Shown here: piece after piece, positions 1-8,014 of the stretch | Layout: each line of letters starts with the position of its first letter | Position numbering within the stretch: the stretch's first letter is position 1 | From: DATJPD01 sp035506575 | Lineage (GTDB): Bacteria; Pseudomonadota; Alphaproteobacteria; CACIAM-22H2 | Assembly: GCA_035506575.1 (NCBI GenBank) | Contig: DATJPD010000183.1 | Location: forward strand, 35,633 to 99,632 | Direction: 5' to 3' | DNA length: 64,000 nt | Notes under the pieces: generated by a model | Databases searched by the model: none | The model's input: the letters and a program-made list of their open reading frames with translations, nothing else | Told to the model about the DNA's origin: nothing | Made by a program: the position numbers and the translations under genes

Positions 1-1329
1 CGCAGCAGCGCCATGGGCGGCACGATCGGGCGCTACGTCATCAATTCCGATTCCCTGGGCACCGCCTATCTCGAATGTCTCGACGCGCCGCCGGCGCGTG
101 AGCTGTTCGCGCCCCTCAAGGAAGACCCGGTAACGCGCGAACTCGAGACGATGCGGTATGGATATCCGCCGCTGCACCTGGTCGGTGCCTACCTCAGACG
201 GCTCGGCAATATTCTGGAGCAAGCGATCGCAGAGGCGCCCGAGAGCGAATTCGTCACGCGGGCGGACGTTCGGGCGCTGCATTTGCGCGAGGGCGGGACC
301 GTAGCAGCCGAGGTTGTCACGTCCGAAGGGGACGTCCTGTTCACCGAATCGCAATGCGCCGTCATGGCGCTTGGCGGACGTCAGAACCTGAACGCGTATC
401 TGCGCACGCCGGTGTTGCGGGACGTGCGGCTGGCGGACGCGGATCTCGGGAAGATCATCGCCAGCGACGCTCTGTTGACGAGCGGCGGTCTGAAGCGGGC
501 GGCCGGATTGCTGTCGAAGGCGCGTTCACCCCGCGTCGTGGTCCTGGGTGGCGCGCATAGCGCGTTCTCGGTCCTGTGGGTGCTCACCCAACTCATGCCC
601 GAAGTCCCGTTCGGGCCCGGAGACATTACCCTTCTCTATCGCCGCCCGGCGCGCATCCTGTACTGGACGCGCGACGATGCGCGGGCCGACGGCTATTCGT
701 TCACGGAGCGCGATGTCTGTCCGAGGACACAACGGGTCAACAGGCTTGGCGGCCTGCGCGGGGACGGGCGCGAAACCTGGCGGCGCCTGACCGGCCGTCC
801 GGGGACCGACCCCGAACGCCGGGTCACCATGGTTCCGCTCACGGACGCGCAGATGTCATCAGCCCAGCTGCGGCGGCTCCTGGACGACGCGGCCCTGATC
901 GTACCGGCGTTTGGCTACCAGGCTTCGACCATCCCGGTGTTCGATGCAGACGGCCGCCAGTTGCGCCTGAAGGCCGATCATGGCGGCCCGGCGGTCGGGC
1001 GCGATGCCCGGCTTCTGTTGGCGGACGGCGGTCAGATCCCGAACATCTTCGGCATCGGCCTGGGAGCCGACTACCGGCCGTGGGGCCATATGGGCGGCGA
1101 GCCGAGCTTCGAAGGGCAGACCAACGGGCTGTGGCTGTATCAGAACGACATCGGGGCGGTCGTTCACCGGGGAGTCCGCGGGTGTTTGGAGGAGGGCGAG
1201 CGGGTCCGCGTCTCCCCGCAACCCGGGCCGGTCGTTGAGCCGCTGGCCGCCCCGAGGCTCAGTACGGTGCTCGAGGATGCCCTGATGCTGCGGGGTGCCA
1301 CGGTAGAGGCTCCGGCCGGCGGCGCCTGA
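1..1329 (+). CDS. FAD/NAD(P)-binding oxidoreductase, 5' partial
   Basis: The frame is open to the left window edge, so the true start probably lies outside; the first ATG inside is at 13. A dinucleotide-fold strand with a GGAHSAFS turn (about residue 180 from the first Met) and the late IPNIFGIGLG segment, typical of the FAD-contacting region near the C-terminus, point to a flavoprotein of the pyridine-nucleotide-disulfide/monooxygenase superfamily. The usual N-terminal GxGxxG FAD motif is not visible and must lie upstream. The substrate cannot be told. A Nudix gene follows 28 bp downstream on the same strand and may be cotranscribed. The family call is fairly safe; the exact function is unknown. 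Confidence 0.7.
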   Translation, partial: RSSAMGGTIGRYVINSDSLGTAYLECLDAPPARELFAPLKEDPVTRELETMRYGYPPLHLVGAYLRRLGNILEQAIAEAPESEFVTRADVRALHLREGGTVAAEVVTSEGDVLFTESQCAVMALGGRQNLNAYLRTPVLRDVRLADADLGKIIASDALLTSGGLKRAAGLLSKARSPRVVVLGGAHSAFSVLWVLTQLMPEVPFGPGDITLLYRRPARILYWTRDDARADGYSFTERDVCPRTQRVNRLGGLRGDGRETWRRLTGRPGTDPERRVTMVPLTDAQMSSAQLRRLLDDAALIVPAFGYQASTIPVFDADGRQLRLKADHGGPAVGRDARLLLADGGQIPNIFGIGLGADYRPWGHMGGEPSFEGQTNGLWLYQNDIGAVVHRGVRGCLEEGERVRVSPQPGPVVEPLAAPRLSTVLEDALMLRGATVEAPAGGA

Positions 1330-1357
1330 CGGTGGCGCGCCGGCGACAAGCGGGCGC

Positions 1358-1924
1358 ATGAGCCGTATGCCCGAGCTTCGTCCATGGACGGTCCGAGAGG
1401 AGCGGACGCTGCTGTCGCGTCCGCCCTTCATCGAAATCAGCAGTCAGTCGGTAGAGTTGCCGGACGGCCGGCGGATCGACGATTTCTATCAGATCGCGAT
1501 GCCGGACTACGTCAGCGTCTTTGCCGAAGCGGCGGACGGCCGCCTGGTGTTGCTGCGGCAGTATCGGCATGGCGTGCGGCGGGTCTGTCTGAATTTTCCG
1601 GGCGGCCGGGTCGATCCTGGGGAGACGCCGCTGGCGGCCGCGCAGCGCGAATTGCTGGAGGAGACGGGCTACGCGGGAGCGGTGTGGACCGCACTTGGAA
1701 GTTTCGTCACGCAGGCCAATCAGCGATGCCAGACCGCTCATTTTTTCCGGGCTTCCGGATGCTACGCGCAGCAGAGGCCCGAGTCCGGCGATCTCGAAGA
1801 GCAGGAAATCGTGCTGACGGAGCCAGATGACGCGATGCAGGCGGCACGCGACGGCCAATTTCCCGTCATGGAGCACATGATGCTGCTGGCTCTCGCCACG
1901 CATCCGGTTCTGGGCACGAAGTAG
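1358..1924 (+). CDS. Nudix hydrolase (ADP-ribose pyrophosphatase-like)
   Basis: A 188-residue protein with a complete Nudix box: a Gly of GGRVDPGE, then REL and LEETGYAG, matching the Gx5Ex7REUxEExGU signature that binds Mg2+ and cleaves nucleoside diphosphates linked to another moiety. The preceding RQYRHGVRR stretch and the length resemble ADP-ribose/NDP-sugar pyrophosphatases such as NudF. Substrate choice inside the Nudix family cannot be read from sequence alone. It follows the oxidoreductase by 28 bp. The start at 1358 has only a weak Shine-Dalgarno, and an ATG at 1367 is an alternative. Confidence 0.85.
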   Translation: MSRMPELRPWTVREERTLLSRPPFIEISSQSVELPDGRRIDDFYQIAMPDYVSVFAEAADGRLVLLRQYRHGVRRVCLNFPGGRVDPGETPLAAAQRELLEETGYAGAVWTALGSFVTQANQRCQTAHFFRASGCYAQQRPESGDLEEQEIVLTEPDDAMQAARDGQFPVMEHMMLLALATHPVLGTK

Positions 1925-1950
1925 GCGGCGGCGTGCCCGGCGCCGCCGCC
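1924..1950. terminator. GC-rich hairpin between convergent genes
   Basis: A 10-bp perfect stem (GGCGGCGGCG and CGCCGCCGCC) with a 7-nt loop sits between the convergent Nudix and FAH-family stop codons. There is no T-run, so this is a candidate bidirectional or Rho-assisted terminator only. Confidence 0.35.
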
Positions 1951-1959
1951 TGCGGCGGA

Positions 1960-2811
1960 TCAGGAGACCCGGACGTCCATCGAGCCAATCTTCTCGATTT
2001 CGCAGTGCATGACGTCGCCCGGCCGGACCTGGCTCACACCGGCGCAAGTCCCGGTCATGATGATGTCGCCCGGCCAGAGCGTATAGAACGACGACGCCCA
2101 GGCGATCTGGCGGCGGATGCTCATGACCATGTCGCGCGTGTTCGACTTCTGCTTCACGGCGCCATTCACCGCCAGGGAAAAGTCGAGTTGCGTCGGGTCG
2201 GGAATCTCGTCCGCCGTGACGAGCCACGGCCCCAACACGGCGTAGGTATCGATCGACTTCCGGAAGCTGCGGTCCTCGCTGCCGCGGACGACCATGTCGA
2301 GGGCGATCGCATAGCCCGCCACGTAGTCGAGAGCGTCGGCATCGGCGATGTTGGCGGCCTTGCGGCCGATGACGATCCCGAGCTCCATCTCATGATCGGT
2401 CCGCCGTTCCGGGAAACGGACCGTCACGCCTTCGCTCGGGCCGACCAAGGCGCTCGTGGCCTTGAGAAACAGTCCCTGTTCCTCGATCGAGCCCTGATGA
2501 CGGCCGGTGAACACCGCGCGCTGGGCCTGGGCCTCGGCCACATGGTCCTTGTAGTTGACCGGCGTGCCGATGATTTTCGTCGGGTTGGCGACCGGGCTGA
2601 GGAACCTGACCTCGGAGGCGGGGCGGCTCTTGGCACCCTCGGCGGCGGCGGCGATATCGCGGCGCATCGTTTCCAGATTGGCAACCAGAAGATCGCCCTT
2701 CGGGTAGGGGTAGCTCGGCCGCGGCAGCTTGGCCAACGCGGCGCTTACGTCATAGACGCGCCCGTCCTTCACGAGCCCCAGGCGATTGTCGTCGAACCAG
2801 CAAATCCGCAT
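1960..2811 (-). CDS. Fumarylacetoacetate hydrolase family protein
   Basis: A 283-residue protein with the FAH C-terminal fold. It shows the GTPVNYKDHVAEA segment, MELGIVIG with a metal-binding Glu, the ARDM/GSEDRSFRKS-like region and the closing GDIIMTGTCAGV and GD motifs. The family includes fumarylacetoacetases, oxaloacetate decarboxylases, 2-hydroxyhepta-dienedioate isomerases and acylpyruvases, all Mg2+-dependent enzymes acting on 2-keto acids in aromatic or amino-acid breakdown. It ends convergently with the Nudix gene. The start at 2811 is the first Met and gives the usual N-terminus (MRICWFDDNRLGLV). The exact substrate is open. Confidence 0.85.
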   Translation of the reverse strand: MRICWFDDNRLGLVKDGRVYDVSAALAKLPRPSYPYPKGDLLVANLETMRRDIAAAAEGAKSRPASEVRFLSPVANPTKIIGTPVNYKDHVAEAQAQRAVFTGRHQGSIEEQGLFLKATSALVGPSEGVTVRFPERRTDHEMELGIVIGRKAANIADADALDYVAGYAIALDMVVRGSEDRSFRKSIDTYAVLGPWLVTADEIPDPTQLDFSLAVNGAVKQKSNTRDMVMSIRRQIAWASSFYTLWPGDIIMTGTCAGVSQVRPGDVMHCEIEKIGSMDVRVS

Positions 2812-2977
2812 TTACGTCTCCGCTTTCAATGGTGTGGCGCCAGACCGGCCTTGCGGCGGCGCCTTGCTTCTCTCGTTCGTATCCTTGCCGCACGCGGGCG
2901 GTCCGATCCGCCCATGATTGATACGCTACAGCGGGACGCTTTGACAATGCGCGGCGATCCGTGGGCCGCGCGACATT

Positions 2978-3005
2978 TTGACACCTGGGCAGGTTTCGCT
3001 ATCCT
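2978..3005 (+). promoter_or_regulatory. Sigma70-type promoter for the Tat amidohydrolase
   Basis: A perfect TTGACA (2978-2983) is followed after 16 bp by TATCCT (3000-3005). The downstream start codon is at 3053 with a GGAGGG ribosome site. Position and spacing fit a housekeeping promoter. Confidence 0.5.
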
Positions 3006-3052
3006 GCCCCTGGCGTCGAGACGAAATCAAAAAAGATGCGGGAGGGACGATT

Positions 3053-4117
3053 ATGACGGCGAACGATATGGCTGGCGCGACGCGCCGAGATTTTCTGGCC
3101 TCGCTCGGTGCTGCGGGTGCCGTGGCCATGCTGCCCCCGGGGGCGGCGCTGGCACAGCCGGCCGCGAAGCCCTCCATCATCGACACGCATCATCATTTCT
3201 TTGCGCCCGAGTACCAGAAGGCGTGGCTCGACTGGGAAGACAAGCGCAAGCTTCCGCACTTTCCGACGCAGGTGAGCTGGTCGACAGCCAAATCGCTCGA
3301 GGAGATGGACAAGAACGGCGTGCGGACGTCCGTCCTTTCGGTCCCCTCCACGCCCGGCGTGTGGTTCGACCAGGGGGCGGAGGCGGCCACGAAGATGGCT
3401 CGCATCTGCAACGAATACGGCGCCGGCATGGTGCGCGATCACAAGGGCCGCTTCGGCCTGTTCGCCACGTTGCCCATGCTCGATATCGACGCAAGCCTGA
3501 AGGAGATCGAATACGCGCTCGACGTCCTCAAGGCGGACGGGATCGGCCTGCAGACGAACTACGGCGACAAGTGGCCGGGCGACCCCGCCTACAAGCCGGT
3601 ATTCGAGGAGCTGAACCGGCGTAAGGCGGTCGTGTACTTCCATCCGCTGGTCGCGAGCTGCTGCGGCAATCTGAGCGTCGGCACGTTTCCCGCCGTGCTG
3701 GAGGTGCCCCACGACACCACGCGCGCGGTCGCGAGCCTGCTTCTGAGCGGCTCCTTCGCCCGTTATCGCGAAATCAAATGGCTGTTCTCGCACGCGGGCG
3801 GCACCGTGCCGATGCTGGCCGGTCGCATGGAGTATTTCTTCGGGTTCCGCCCGGACAAGGACAAGTTCGCGCCGAACGGCATCGAAGCGGAGTTCCGGCG
3901 GCTCTATTATGATACCGCCAATGCCACGGCTCCGGCGTCCATGGCGGCCCTGCTGGCGCTGGTCCCCATCTCGCAGGTCGTCTTTGGCACCGATTATCCC
4001 TACGTTCCGACCAAGCCGCAGGAAACCGGGCTCGAAAAGATCCGGCTCAAGGGACCCAACCTTCAGGCAATTGAGAGCGGCAATGCCGTGCGTCTCCTGC
4101 CGCGTCTGAAGGCCTAG
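3053..4117 (+). CDS. Tat-exported amidohydrolase 2 family protein
   Basis: The start at 3053 is chosen because GGGAGGGACG precedes it and because it begins a twin-arginine signal (TRRDFLASLGAAGAVAML, residues about 9-26, with a likely cut near ALAQ). An upstream in-frame Met at 2978 overlaps the -35 box. The mature part is an ACMSD-like metal-dependent amidohydrolase: DTHHHFF supplies the HxH pair, VVYFHPL and WLFSHAGG supply further His ligands, and FGTDYPY the catalytic Asp. These enzymes are decarboxylases or hydrolases of aromatic-derived acids. A cytoplasmic paralogue lies convergently at 4114-5067, with stop codons overlapping by 4 bp. Confidence 0.85.
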   Translation: MTANDMAGATRRDFLASLGAAGAVAMLPPGAALAQPAAKPSIIDTHHHFFAPEYQKAWLDWEDKRKLPHFPTQVSWSTAKSLEEMDKNGVRTSVLSVPSTPGVWFDQGAEAATKMARICNEYGAGMVRDHKGRFGLFATLPMLDIDASLKEIEYALDVLKADGIGLQTNYGDKWPGDPAYKPVFEELNRRKAVVYFHPLVASCCGNLSVGTFPAVLEVPHDTTRAVASLLLSGSFARYREIKWLFSHAGGTVPMLAGRMEYFFGFRPDKDKFAPNGIEAEFRRLYYDTANATAPASMAALLALVPISQVVFGTDYPYVPTKPQETGLEKIRLKGPNLQAIESGNAVRLLPRLKA

Positions 4118-5067
4118 CGGCCGAGACGCGGCATCAGCCGGAGCGCGTTGTCACGTTCGATCGCGCGCATATCGGCCGGGTCGAGCCCGAGATCGGTGGT
4201 CACGCTCTTGACCGTCACCTCTGCGGCCCAATAGGGGAAATCGGTGCCGAACAGGAGCTGCGCGATCCCGGCCATGTGCTTGACCGCGGCGAACGAGCCG
4301 GCATTGGCGACACCGACCACGTCGTAGTGGAGCTTGCGCAGCTCGGCGGCGACGCCGTTCGGCATGCGCTCGGCGAGGTCCTTGCGGACGCGCAACAGGC
4401 CCTGAAGGCGGTGCGCAAGCATCGGCAAGGTGCCGCCGCCATGCGAGAAGATCCACTTGATGTCGGGGCAGCGCAGGAACGTGCCGCTGTAGAGAAGCGA
4501 CGTGATCGCCCGCGTCGTGTCATGCGGGAACTCGATCGTGGGCGGCGGCACGCCGGGCAGGAGATTGAGGCAGGCCCCGCACACGGTCGGATGGAAGTAG
4601 ACGACCGCCTTGCGGCGGTTCAGCTCGTCGAACACGGGGGCAAAGGCGGCCTCGCCCGGGTACTTGTCGTTGTAATTGGTCATCAGGCCGATCCCATCGG
4701 CCTTGAGAGTGTCGAGCGCGTATTCGATTTCCTTCAGGGACCCCTCGACGTCGGGCAGCGGCAGGGCGGCGAACACCCCGAAGCGGCCTTTATGGTCGCG
4801 CCCCATCTGCGTGGCGTATTCGTTGCACTCGCGCGCGATCTCGCGCGACTTCTTCACCTCGTCGAACCACACCCCGGGGGCGGAGATCGAGGTCACCGCC
4901 GTCGCGATCCCGTTGCGGTCCATTTCCTCGACGGCGACCGCCGGGGTCCAGCGCAGGAGCTGCTCCCTCAAGTTATGCGCCGGAGCCAGGACCCGGTCGC
5001 GCTCCTTGGCCAGGTAGCTCGGCGGGATGATGTGGTGGTGCGTGTCGATCCGGTGTGGGGCGGCCAT
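4114..5067 (-). CDS. Amidohydrolase 2 family protein (ACMSD-like), cytoplasmic
   Basis: A 317-residue protein strongly similar along its length to the product of 3053-4117. Shared blocks include EEMDRNG, GVWFDE/Q, DHKGRFG, SLKEIEYALD, LKADGIGL, FDELNRRKAVVYFHP and PHDTTRA. It starts directly with the DTHHHIIPP metal motif and has no signal peptide. The late FGTDFPY carries the catalytic Asp. Family members (ACMSD, gamma-resorcylate and 5-carboxyvanillate decarboxylases) act on aromatic acids. It is probably transcribed after the M24 gene (18 bp upstream at 5086). The substrate is unknown. Confidence 0.85.
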   Translation of the reverse strand: MAAPHRIDTHHHIIPPSYLAKERDRVLAPAHNLREQLLRWTPAVAVEEMDRNGIATAVTSISAPGVWFDEVKKSREIARECNEYATQMGRDHKGRFGVFAALPLPDVEGSLKEIEYALDTLKADGIGLMTNYNDKYPGEAAFAPVFDELNRRKAVVYFHPTVCGACLNLLPGVPPPTIEFPHDTTRAITSLLYSGTFLRCPDIKWIFSHGGGTLPMLAHRLQGLLRVRKDLAERMPNGVAAELRKLHYDVVGVANAGSFAAVKHMAGIAQLLFGTDFPYWAAEVTVKSVTTDLGLDPADMRAIERDNALRLMPRLGR

Positions 5068-5085
5068 TGCTCTCCTCCGATGAAT

Positions 5086-6294
5086 TCAAAGCTCGACGAT
5101 CTCCGGCGGCGTCTTGTGCAGGCGCTCGACGGAGCCGTCCGGATGCGTGAGAAAATTGTCGCAGATCGTGGCAAACACCCGCGCGGTTCCGATGCTCGGA
5201 TGGATGCCGATATTCATGTTCGGGCCGATCGTCATCGTCTCGTCATGACGGATCAACGGCCGCTCGACCGCGTCGTAGCCCTGGCTGTGGCAATGCAGCC
5301 GCGTCTCGGGCGGGAACCCGCGGCCGCGCATGTAGCCGTTGTAATCCTCGAACAGGGCTTGGCACGACACGCCGGGCTTGAGGCGCTCGACCGTGAAGGC
5401 CTGGGCGTCGCGTACGGCGGCAAAGGCGTCCGTGAGCTCCTGCGGAGCGCGGCCGAGCACGAAGAAGCGTGCGAGATGCACGAAATAGCCGCCCGGCCCG
5501 GTGTTCTCGGCCTGCCAGAACAGCACGTCGCCCTTCTTGATCTCGCGGCCCTGCTGCGGCCGCAGCCGCACCCCGGCCGGCTGGCCGGCGGGCGCCGACG
5601 ACCCGATGAAATAGCCCGTCTCGCTGCCGAGCGTCTGGCCGACGTACTGCGCGTAGGCCATCACCTCGAAATCCTTGAGGCCCGGCCGGATGTGGTCGCG
5701 CACTTTCCGGAAAATCTCGTCCTGCATCTCGGCCGCCCGGCGGATCAGCTCGATCTCCTCGGGACTCTTCACGGCGCGGATCGGGTCGATGAGATCGGTG
5801 GAATCGACGAGCCGGATGCCCGCGAGGCCATCCTTCAGCCGCTGGGCAAAGCCGTGATAGGCGCTGGTCGAGCCGACCAGGCCCACCGCGCGATACCCCG
5901 CCTTCTTGATCTCCTGGACCGCGATGTCCGGCTCGTAGGCCGCCGTGTAGCCGACGGCCGGGAACGCCGAGGTGGACAGCCGCCGCCCGATGCCGGGCAG
6001 GGCGGGGTCGGTGCCATCATGCGTGCTCTCGCCCGAAAACGGGCCGTGGGCAACCAAGGTTGAGAGACCCTCGCGCGGGAAGATCAGCGTCTGCGAATAC
6101 GAGCTTGGCGCGGAGATGCCGGTGAACCAGCGGAAATAGCCGCCCGTGCCGGACATGTTGTTCGCACCCTGGACGACCAGCGCATCGAGCCCGGCCGCCC
6201 CCATTGCAGAGCGTACCGCCATCCAGCGGCGTTCCAGCTCCGCGATCGGCAGGGGGTTGCAAAGACGTTCGTCGACGATAGCCATGCGCGACAT
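5086..6294 (-). CDS. M24 family (creatinase/Xaa-Pro dipeptidase-like) protein
   Basis: The frame stays open far upstream, but 6294 (MSRMAIVDERL) is the best start: it has an AGAGG site 7 nt upstream and gives a normal 402-residue protein. It has an N-terminal creatinase-like domain and a C-terminal pita-bread M24 domain. The usual metal-ligand block DxGxxYxGYxSDxTRT is replaced here by a segment reading FWQAENTGPGGYFVHLAR, so both Asp ligands look absent. That resembles metal-free relatives such as creatinase rather than true aminopeptidase P. It precedes the amidohydrolase at 4114, so the pair may handle one substrate. The cupin gene at 6356 diverges from it. Confidence 0.75.
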   Translation of the reverse strand: MSRMAIVDERLCNPLPIAELERRWMAVRSAMGAAGLDALVVQGANNMSGTGGYFRWFTGISAPSSYSQTLIFPREGLSTLVAHGPFSGESTHDGTDPALPGIGRRLSTSAFPAVGYTAAYEPDIAVQEIKKAGYRAVGLVGSTSAYHGFAQRLKDGLAGIRLVDSTDLIDPIRAVKSPEEIELIRRAAEMQDEIFRKVRDHIRPGLKDFEVMAYAQYVGQTLGSETGYFIGSSAPAGQPAGVRLRPQQGREIKKGDVLFWQAENTGPGGYFVHLARFFVLGRAPQELTDAFAAVRDAQAFTVERLKPGVSCQALFEDYNGYMRGRGFPPETRLHCHSQGYDAVERPLIRHDETMTIGPNMNIGIHPSIGTARVFATICDNFLTHPDGSVERLHKTPPEIVEL

Positions 6295-6355
6295 TAGACG
6301 GCCTCTGGACCGTCGCGCAACGTGCGGCCATGATCCTCTGGACCAGGAGACCAGG

Positions 6356-6874
6356 ATGAGCAACAGGCCAGACGTTCCGCCGATCCGTCGCGTCGTGACC
6401 GGGCACGACGCCGACCATACCGCCAAAGTCATCATGGACGCTCCGGCGACGAACACGAAGTACTCGCCGTCGGGCAACGTGTCGACCATGATCTGGTGCA
6501 CGGACGGGGCACCCGCGGATATCGCGATCGGCGAGCAGGTCGAGGACCTGGGCGCCCGCATTCTCGGCACGGCCCCGCCTGCGAATGGGACACGGTTTGC
6601 GGTGATCGATTTTCCGCCCGGCAACAAGGCGGTCATGCACCGGACCGAGACGGTCGATTACGTGATCTGCCTTGCGGGCGAGATCGAGATGGACATGGAC
6701 CGGTCCACGGTGAAGCTGCGCGCCGGCGACGTCATGGTCCAGCGCGGCACCAACCATGCGTGGGCGAACCGCGGCAGCGCCCCGGCGCGGCTGGCGTTCG
6801 TTCTGATCGACGCAAAGCCCCTCGGCATCGGCCATCCCGTGACCGGGACGGCCAATGCCGCGTCCTCGCATTGA
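6356..6874 (+). CDS. Cupin domain protein
   Basis: A 172-residue protein starting at 6356 (MSNRPDVPP) after GGAGACCAGG. The central cupin barrel shows GNKAVMHRTETVDYV (His and Glu ligand positions), a glycine turn and GDVMVQRGTNHAW with the second cupin His. Cupins of this layout bind one metal ion and often act on small carboxylic or aromatic compounds, but no reaction can be assigned. It is divergent from the M24/amidohydrolase pair with 61 bp between the starts, so a shared control region is likely. Confidence 0.75.
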   Translation: MSNRPDVPPIRRVVTGHDADHTAKVIMDAPATNTKYSPSGNVSTMIWCTDGAPADIAIGEQVEDLGARILGTAPPANGTRFAVIDFPPGNKAVMHRTETVDYVICLAGEIEMDMDRSTVKLRAGDVMVQRGTNHAWANRGSAPARLAFVLIDAKPLGIGHPVTGTANAASSH

Positions 6875-6880
6875 CCACCC

Positions 6881-8005
6881 TCAGGCGGATTGGGCCGCGA
6901 CCGACCGAAAGCGCAGCAAGGCAAACCCGAAAAACACGCCGCCCGCGAGTGCCACAAACAGGAAATTCGGCCACACCACGTCAAATCCGGCGCCGCGATA
7001 GAGAATGGCCTGAGCGAAGGACACGAAATGGGTTGAGGGCGAGGCCCGCATGGCCGTGGCAAGCCAGTGCGGCATGCTCTCCAGCGGCGTGTTGCTGCCC
7101 GACAGGATCACCATGGGTGCGTAGATCAGCATGAAGATCAGCCCCAGCTGCGGCATCGAGCGGCAGATGGTGCCGATGAAGATCCCGATGGCCGTCGCAA
7201 AGAACAGGTAGATCGCCGCGCCGACGAGGAACAGCGGGATCGAGCCGGCGATCGGAACGCCGAGCAGCGTCTGCACGACGACATACAGCGAGATCCCGGT
7301 CGCCACCGTGATCACGAGACCGTTGGCCCAGACCTTCGCCATGGCGATCTCGAAGGGTGTGAGCGGCATCACCAGCAGGTGATCCATCGTCCCATGCTCG
7401 CGCTCGCGGATCACCGCCGCCCCGGCGAGGATGATCGCCAGCATGGTGACGTTGTTGATGATGCCCATCACGCTGGCGAACCACGATGTTTCGACATTCG
7501 GATTGAATTCGATATGCGTCTCGAGGTTCACCGGCGATGGCCGCGCAGCGCTGTCCCGGGACAGGAAGTCATTGATTTCGGTCGTGATGATCTGTTGCGC
7601 GTAGCCCGCGCCGATTCCCGCGTGGACCATGGCCGTCGCGTCGACGTTGAGCTGGAGAGCGGGCCCGCGCCCGCCCAGCACGTCGCGCTGAAAATTCGGC
7701 GGAATGTCGAGGACGAAGGTATAGGTGCCGTCGTTCATCCGCGGAATGATTTCGCGCTCGGCGATCATCCGCGGGTTGAGAAAATAGGGCGGCAAAAAGG
7801 CATGCGCGATGCGGCGCGACAGCTCCGATTGATCCTCATCGGCGATGGCGATCGAGCCGTTGTGCAGCTCCTGCGAATAGCTCCGCGCCTGGCTGGTCAC
7901 CGCGATCGTGAAGGAATAGATCACCAGCCCGATGAGCACGACGTCGTGCAAGAAGCTGCGCAGTTCCTTGGTGCCGAGCCAGAAGATATTCGACAGCTTG
8001 CGCAT
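6881..8005 (-). CDS. yhhJ: ABC-2 type transporter permease (YhhJ-like)
   Basis: A 374-residue protein with an N-terminal membrane segment (VVLIGLVIYSFTIAVTS), a large periplasmic domain and five more hydrophobic helices in the C-terminal half, the layout of ABC-2 permeases. REREHGTMDHLLVMPLTPFEI is the characteristic cytoplasmic coupling loop. It is the last gene of a three-gene leftward operon (membrane fusion protein, RbbA-like ATPase/permease, permease) in the same order as E. coli yhiI-rbbA-yhhJ, 9 bp after the RbbA-like gene. The exported substrate is unknown. Two FNR-type boxes stand before the operon. Confidence 0.88.
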   Translation of the reverse strand: MRKLSNIFWLGTKELRSFLHDVVLIGLVIYSFTIAVTSQARSYSQELHNGSIAIADEDQSELSRRIAHAFLPPYFLNPRMIAEREIIPRMNDGTYTFVLDIPPNFQRDVLGGRGPALQLNVDATAMVHAGIGAGYAQQIITTEINDFLSRDSAARPSPVNLETHIEFNPNVETSWFASVMGIINNVTMLAIILAGAAVIREREHGTMDHLLVMPLTPFEIAMAKVWANGLVITVATGISLYVVVQTLLGVPIAGSIPLFLVGAAIYLFFATAIGIFIGTICRSMPQLGLIFMLIYAPMVILSGSNTPLESMPHWLATAMRASPSTHFVSFAQAILYRGAGFDVVWPNFLFVALAGGVFFGFALLRFRSVAAQSA

Positions 8006-8014
8006 CGGTAACTC

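Noticed and set aside
4276..6063. 595-codon plus-strand frame opposite the amidohydrolase and M24 genes
   Set aside because: It spans two real genes on the other strand and shows only His/Arg/Asp-rich antisense composition.
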